Positions 59,361-64,000 of a stretch of DNA of 64,000 nucleotides are shown in pieces (positions within the stretch are counted from its first letter, which is position 1; each line of letters starts with the position of its first letter). Origin of the DNA: Mytilinidion resinicola (lineage: Eukaryota > Ascomycota > Dothideomycetes > Mytilinidiales > Mytilinidiaceae). Under the pieces are notes generated by a model. The model searched no databases and had not been told where the DNA came from. It saw only the letters and a program-made list of their open reading frames with translations. The stretch is from assembly GCF_010093595.1 (NCBI RefSeq), contig NW_022985438.1, positions 919,241-983,240 of the forward strand. Reading direction: 5' to 3'. Made by a program: the position numbers and the translations under genes.

Positions 59361-60266
59361 TCAATAAACATAATCGTGCTTCCCTCCCACGCCATATGTC
59401 GTATAATCGTCTAACTCCACTCGGTCGCCAAACCTAGTAGGAGGAAGAGCCGTCACCCCCGCCGGACTCCCATGACTACCCTTCTTACCTACACTTCCCA
59501 CTGACGCCTTCTTCGTCGGCGACTTCTTCGGACTTGCCGGCCCCTCAGCCTTCGAGCTCTTCCGACTCGCAACCGGCGGCTCCAACATCTCCTCCGCCTT
59601 CGAACTCTTCCGACTCGCAACCTCACTCTCTTTCTTCACCCCCTTCTTCACCCCGGGCTTCACCACCCGCGTCGGCGGTAGCACCGTATACCCCTCCTTC
59701 CTCGCTTCACTCGCCCTTTTGCTCGTGCCCGTAACCCGCGCCGCCGTCTTGGTCGGGACGACGGCGTCGTCCCACGACGTCTTGCGGCGGGAGCGCGTGG
59801 CGGCGTTCTTCTTGGCGGCGTTGCGCTTTTTGACACCGGTGGTCTTGGGCTTCAGGGCCTTGCGTGCCTCTTTCTTCTTGGAGGGCACGGCGTCGGCGCG
59901 CGGCGGCTTTGGCTTCGGCGGCGCGGCGGTGGGCGGTGGCGGCGACGAGGGTTTTGATGCGGGTGGAGGGGGGGCGGGAGGGGGTGGTGGAGGTGGGTTT
60001 GGCCATTTCGGAGGCGTGGTGGGGATTGGGATTGGAAATGGAGGTGGTGGAGGGAATTGGGATTGGGGTATTGCGATGCGGTACGCTGCAGCTCGGGCCC
60101 TCGGATAACGAGGCAGGCAGTCTTTTGAGTGTACGGGAGGAGTTGAAGCTGGCGGATGGAGTTCGAGGGATGCAAATAAAGGGAATCGAGGGGTTTCATT
60201 GTTGAGACCGCGGCCGCTTGCGCGCTCTGGAATGTTGTTTTGGGGGCAATGAATGTAGGGGTGCAC
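59361..60266 (-). CDS. Lysine/proline-rich basic protein (start uncertain)
   Basis: A 301-codon minus-strand frame. It opens with GTG at 60266 and has no ATG before Met near its C-terminal third, so the true start must be in another exon or frame; an ATG at 60006 begins a different, Arg-rich frame. The upstream part is a long proline run (PPPPPPPAPPPPASKPSS). The C-terminal 200 residues look truly coding: KKKEARKALKPKTTGVKK, RRKTSWDDAVVP, a duplicated VASRKSSKAE, then SPKKSPTKKASVG and the end DDYTTYGVGGKHDYVY. Highly basic with SPKK-like motifs, as in chromatin-associated proteins. A nuclear role is a guess from composition. Confidence 0.45.
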   Translation of the reverse strand: MHPYIHCPQNNIPERASGRGLNNETPRFPLFASLELHPPASTPPVHSKDCLPRYPRARAAAYRIAIPQSQFPPPPPFPIPIPTTPPKWPNPPPPPPPAPPPPASKPSSPPPPTAAPPKPKPPRADAVPSKKKEARKALKPKTTGVKKRNAAKKNAATRSRRKTSWDDAVVPTKTAARVTGTSKRASEARKEGYTVLPPTRVVKPGVKKGVKKESEVASRKSSKAEEMLEPPVASRKSSKAEGPASPKKSPTKKASVGSVGKKGSHGSPAGVTALPPTRFGDRVELDDYTTYGVGGKHDYVY

Positions 60267-61036
60267 GGGGCGCCGTTGCGATGCGATCGCTGCGCTATTG
60301 GGTGAGGGTTGAGGGTCGAGGTAGTACGGGAGGGCTGGTGGCTTGTTTGGTTGTGTTTCTTGATCTTGATTGTAAGTTGGTGCTCTTGATATGGTCGCTT
60401 TTAGGTTGCTTAATCGGTGTAGTGCGAATGGGATATCCGACGCCTCCGCTTCTCACAGCTCTGAAAAGGTATTTGGAGATGGGACGAAATGACTTCTTCT
60501 ATCCCCGAATGCCACTGTTTTGCTAGTCATGGGGTGTTTGGTGAACATTGCAAGGTCGGCGCATCCATCACTCCGTTGAGGTGAGAGCAGATGCCTGAGG
60601 TAGGTAAGATGCACGTATCCACGTTGAGTCTGAAAAGTGCCAGAGGGACCGGATGCCCTGAACCCATCTCGCATTGCTCTAAAGAGTTCAATCGTTCTTA
60701 CCTCATTTCGAAGCTGTCTGGCAGGTGAGATGGAGTTCTATGTGGCGGTGTCGAGTGTGTTAGATTATAACAATCACCTAGAGCAATCACTGCCGGTAGC
60801 AAACAGAACGCTTTCATGTACATAATGTCGCGTTCTGTCAATGTTCAGATGCTACGGCCTGCAAACCAACAGAGTGTTGCAGCCACATTGCCACGTGAAT
60901 CGGCGGACCACCTCACTTCTTCACTTCTCACTATCGGAAGTCTATACTCTCGTCTTGTTCCGCTTCAGCCGTCCTTCCTTCCCTCTTTCCTCATACCAGG
61001 CCTTAACCTTCCTCCCTCATCGCCACGGCTGAACCA
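60267..61036. other. Intergenic
   Basis: Upstream regions of two divergent genes. No domain-bearing frame. A pyrimidine-rich leader (60925-61030) precedes the gene at 61037. Confidence 0.4.
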
Positions 61037-61795
61037 ATGGAGACGGACGATGACGACTACCATCCGCGGGACAAAAATCGCGTGGACTCCAGCTCGGACG
61101 GAAGTGAATCAGACTCGGATTCTGTGATTCCTGCTTCAAGTTGGAAGCGCACCGACAACAAGAAGAGGCCCACCACCGTCGACACCGAATCAGACTCTGA
61201 GCCGGTAAGCCCAGCCTCAAAGCGCAGACAAGCTCGCAACCAGAAGGCAGCTGTGGCTAAAGGTATATGCACTTTCTTTATTACTCGCACATAGTCTCTA
61301 AGACTCTCCCTAACTCTACTCCTTGTAATTTTAAGTGCAGGCATATCTAGCAATACAAGGACACTTTGTCCCTTACGGTACCTAAACTAACCGACTCTAC
61401 TCTCTCTAGTAAAGAAATCAATTCGAAAACAGTCCCCTTTACCTACGAAAGGACGCACAATGGCTTCATCTAAAGCCACAAGAAGCCGAACCACCTACTC
61501 TACTACCTCCACTACAATGTTCAACCGGCCTGCTACTGGGTCCTCCACATTGATCTCAAAACCCAAAGTTAAGACCACTGAAACCAAGGCCAAGACAGCC
61601 AAAACTCCGACGAACAGCTCCACCATCACGAATATAGCAGACATCCACATGACTCTGCACGTTGGGGATGAAGTCCAAGCCTGGCAAAAGATCGACATCG
61701 ACTTTGCCAACAAGGATTCAGTCAAAGCTGCTCTAAAATGGGTCGAAATGCGTTTCCAAGAAGCAGAGAAAGCGGCAGCTTATGGGGGCTTCTAA
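61037..61795 (+). CDS. Unrecognised acidic/serine-rich protein, two exons
   Basis: Exons 61037-61262 and 61410-61795 join in phase (G|TA) to 203 residues. The N-terminus is acidic and Ser-rich (METDDDDYHPRDKN, SSSDGSESDSDS, DTESDSEPVSPASKRR), with casein-kinase-2-like sites. The middle is Lys/Ser/Thr-rich. The last 50 residues look folded: ADIHMTLHVGDEVQAWQKID, then SVKAALKWVEMRFQEAEKAA. No signal peptide or membrane segment. Basic clusters suggest a nuclear location. I do not recognise the family. The intron is 147 bases and AT-rich. It borders AT-rich repeat-bearing DNA. Confidence 0.6.
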
Positions 61796-64000
61796 GAGCA
61801 ACATATATGTGGTAAGTTTTCCCTATTATTTTGCGGCTATAGTAGGTCTCTAGGGAACCTACAGCGCCTATATCCTTAAGTGTGCCTTTTATTCTCTATA
61901 AGAGTAGTGTTATTTTTTAGACTCTTACTAATGCGGCTTATAGGCTTAAACTTATAGCACTAGGCCTTTAGTGTCTTAGGCTATAAGTAGTTTTTTGCAC
62001 TGGACTCAATTGTGATGGTTATCCTTCTGGCGGTTATAGATATCCTTCTGGCGGTCACAACTTCATTTTCCTTAGGTCACACCTTCATTTTCCTTGAGTT
62101 ACGTATTCGTTACCTTGGGCTTAGGAGCGCCTCACTTTCACATCACTAGCCCAGCAAAAGGTTATAGCGATCGATCATTCATTCCTTCATGCATACCACA
62201 TTTTCCTATCAATCAATTCATATTGCCAAGGCGAGTTGCATCAAATTCAATTTCTATCTCACTATGTTCACCTCAAATCCATGCATGTCGCATCGTGACC
62301 CGTGACCAGCTTCACTTCTCCGCTCCTCGCCTCGCCTTCATCTTCCACAGTATTGCGCCAGGAAATGCTAAATCATGAACATCGCTCTTTCAGCTTAGTA
62401 TTACGTTCCCCAGCGCCGAGATCTTCTGGTGGGAGTAGGCTGAGCAGAGTAACCGTTACGTTCCTCTGCCTGAACTCTTCTGGTGGAAGACGGCTGAGCA
62501 GAGCAAACGTTACGTTCCTCGGCTTGAACTCTTCCTGGTGGTCGTAGGCTGAGCAGAGTAAACGTTACGTTCCACGCCCTCTACAGTACACCAACGGATG
62601 TTAGATCATCGCAACTACGCAAGGCGCTGAAGTGGTTACGAAGGGATGAGTACATTGAATTGAGAGCATCTACTCCTTCACTCTGTAAACTATGACACCG
62701 AGCTAGAAGACACAAGGAATGGTCAGGTTTGGCCCAGGTGATAGCACGTCCCACGCTTTGATTTATACCGGCGGATTTGACATCGCGACACGGCCCCGAA
62801 ATGACCATGAGGCGACGGACACATTCTGCGAGATACTGGGAGCGCCCCGGGTCTCCGATGTCACATGAACGAGGAGATCAGCTGCCTCGCGTGCTTCGTC
62901 CTCTGATTCTTCTATAAAAAGGAGGGATCTCCCCGGAACCACGTCAACAACAAGTTGGAGGCACACCAAATTAGACTGGTCGGAGTGCAAAAACCGGGCT
63001 ACTAAGGCCTCATGGAAAGTCGCTGGCTGTTTCAAACATCATCTACTGAACTTCGATGTGGAGTACCTCTCTGAGCGGAACCACCTACTTACAAGGGTGA
63101 CGAACTCCATCTTTCTTACGGAATGATAATCAGCATCCTTCCTAGAAGTCATCCTCGACCACCATACCTGCTCACCATACCAGCCCTAAGCTCCCTATCC
63201 TTCCAGATCAACAACGACATGGCTTACTGCCGACCAACATCGAACCCCCCCACCATGCGTCCTCCACTCCTCCCTCCATGAAGACTTCTAAAACCCTGTT
63301 TTGCTTGAAACCTCACAAACGACCTCTGTTCCTCAGCGAAGTTGTCGAGGGCAAGCAGGTTTTATACCCGCCCAGAGGAGGAGAAACTGTGGATCATGTG
63401 ACATGGCCGGGTGATAACGAGAAGGTTCCGGGATGTCTCTTGGTTGTAGGAGGAAAGAAGAAGCACCAACCCTCATGGCACGTGAGCCCGTCCCTCTACC
63501 CGCGGACCACAAGGACGTGAATCGCATACTCAAAAAACCCGTGACACAGCTGAGTCATCACCTCCAATTTCTCCTATAAAGCACCGGCGTCAGTGGACTT
63601 TCGACCCGCAGCATTGGAGTTCCGCGGTGGGAATGCAAAATGGACTCCAATATTGACCCATGGGAGCATGCGGTGTGTTCAAACCCAACCTGCTTCTTAG
63701 CAATGAAGAGGAGCGTGTTCGGGAAGGGGGTTTGCAAAATCCAGACTCCAAGAGGTCTTATGCCGAAGTGGGCGGGTTGTGTGTAAACAGTTGCATGCAA
63801 CCCCTTCCATGGAGGTCGAGCGCAGCGAGTAGTACCCCGATAATGCTATCCGCCTCTCTAGAATAACGATGGTGGTCAGCATACCCCAAAGAAATGTGAT
63901 CAGCGGTATCCACACCTCTGCAACGCTCTGCTGCTCAGCATCAGCACTCCGATCAAACCCACCACCACAACACTCCACGCACCGCACCCATGAGATTGGA
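61796..64000. other. Right-hand gene-poor 2.2 kb
   Basis: AT-rich DNA with a near-palindrome (about 61930-61990), direct repeats (TATCCTTCTGGCGGT twice and CTTCATTTTCCTT twice, 62018-62095) and the 55-bp tandem array below. A minus-strand frame at 63035-62763 (LVCLQLVVDVVPGRSLLF) looks mildly coding but lacks an ATG and a domain. An 80-codon plus frame at 63278-63520 is unrecognised. Confidence 0.4.
62401..62577. repeat. Three-copy 55-bp tandem repeat
   Basis: Units at 62401-62455, 62456-62509 and 62510-62564, then 13 bases of a fourth. Each starts TTACGTTCC and ends GGCTGAGCAGAG.AA.CG, with a variable centre around TCTTCTGGTGG. No associated gene was recognised. Confidence 0.85.

Noticed and set aside
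62763..63035. 90-codon minus-strand frame with mildly coding look
   Set aside because: Starts at TTG rather than ATG, no domain, and no joinable exon was found.
63640..63720. tRNA-like stretch on the minus strand (GGTTTGAACAC)
   Set aside because: The T-arm does not pair, and no acceptor or anticodon arms could be laid out.

Overview
The window is nuclear DNA of a filamentous ascomycete (Pezizomycotina). Genes carry short introns (about 50-200 bases, GTAAGT/GTATGT-like donors, CAG/TAG acceptors, CTGAC/CTAAC branch sites). The proteins are typical of this group: Zn2Cys6 regulators with the fungal-specific middle domain, a CYT-4-type mitochondrial exonuclease, an Slt2/MpkA MAP kinase, an Inn1/Fic1 C2 protein, and GPI-anchored repeat proteins. 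One diverged repeat pair differs mostly by C-to-T/G-to-A transitions in one direction, as expected from RIP. A Dothideomycete is my guess; the class is not proven by the sequence. All exon models were read by eye and checked for phase; functions are by family resemblance only.

Layout. 0.8-5.1 kb: a FYVE-RING E3 ligase (Pib1 type) and a bestrophin-like channel whose frame is broken by one TAG. 6.2-6.5 kb: a long imperfect inverted repeat. 6.8-9.7 kb (-): a Zn2Cys6 regulator. 10.9-11.2 kb (-): molybdopterin synthase small subunit. 13.0-16.9 kb: CYT-4/Dss1-like mitochondrial RNase. 18.6-21.7 kb: a second Zn2Cys6 regulator. 22.5 kb: a MYND-finger protein. 25.7-34.2 kb: three Myb/SANT genes separated by long gene-poor DNA. 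34.2-38.3 kb: a gene-poor stretch with a G-rich tract and a RIP-like repeat. 38.3 kb: an uncharacterised 65-residue two-exon microprotein. 38.7-41.4 kb (-): a cytochrome P450 and a small conserved fungal protein. 42.3-56.3 kb: a GPI-anchored repeat protein, a membrane-anchored pseudo-aspartyl protease, the Slt2 MAP kinase, a broken secreted-protein gene and Inn1. 57-64 kb: a decayed region with a WD40 gene fragment, a possible small cysteine-rich secreted protein, a basic nuclear-type protein, an acidic/serine-rich protein and tandem repeats.

The clearest functional grouping is at 42-56 kb: a wall glycoprotein, a transmembrane surface protein with a long cytoplasmic tail, the cell-wall-integrity MAP kinase and a septum-ingression protein lie side by side. 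This could be chance. No RNA genes, CRISPR arrays or intact transposons were found. The most distinctive observations are the microprotein, the hairpin, the pseudoprotease, the interrupted bestrophin and the cysteine-rich secreted candidate.
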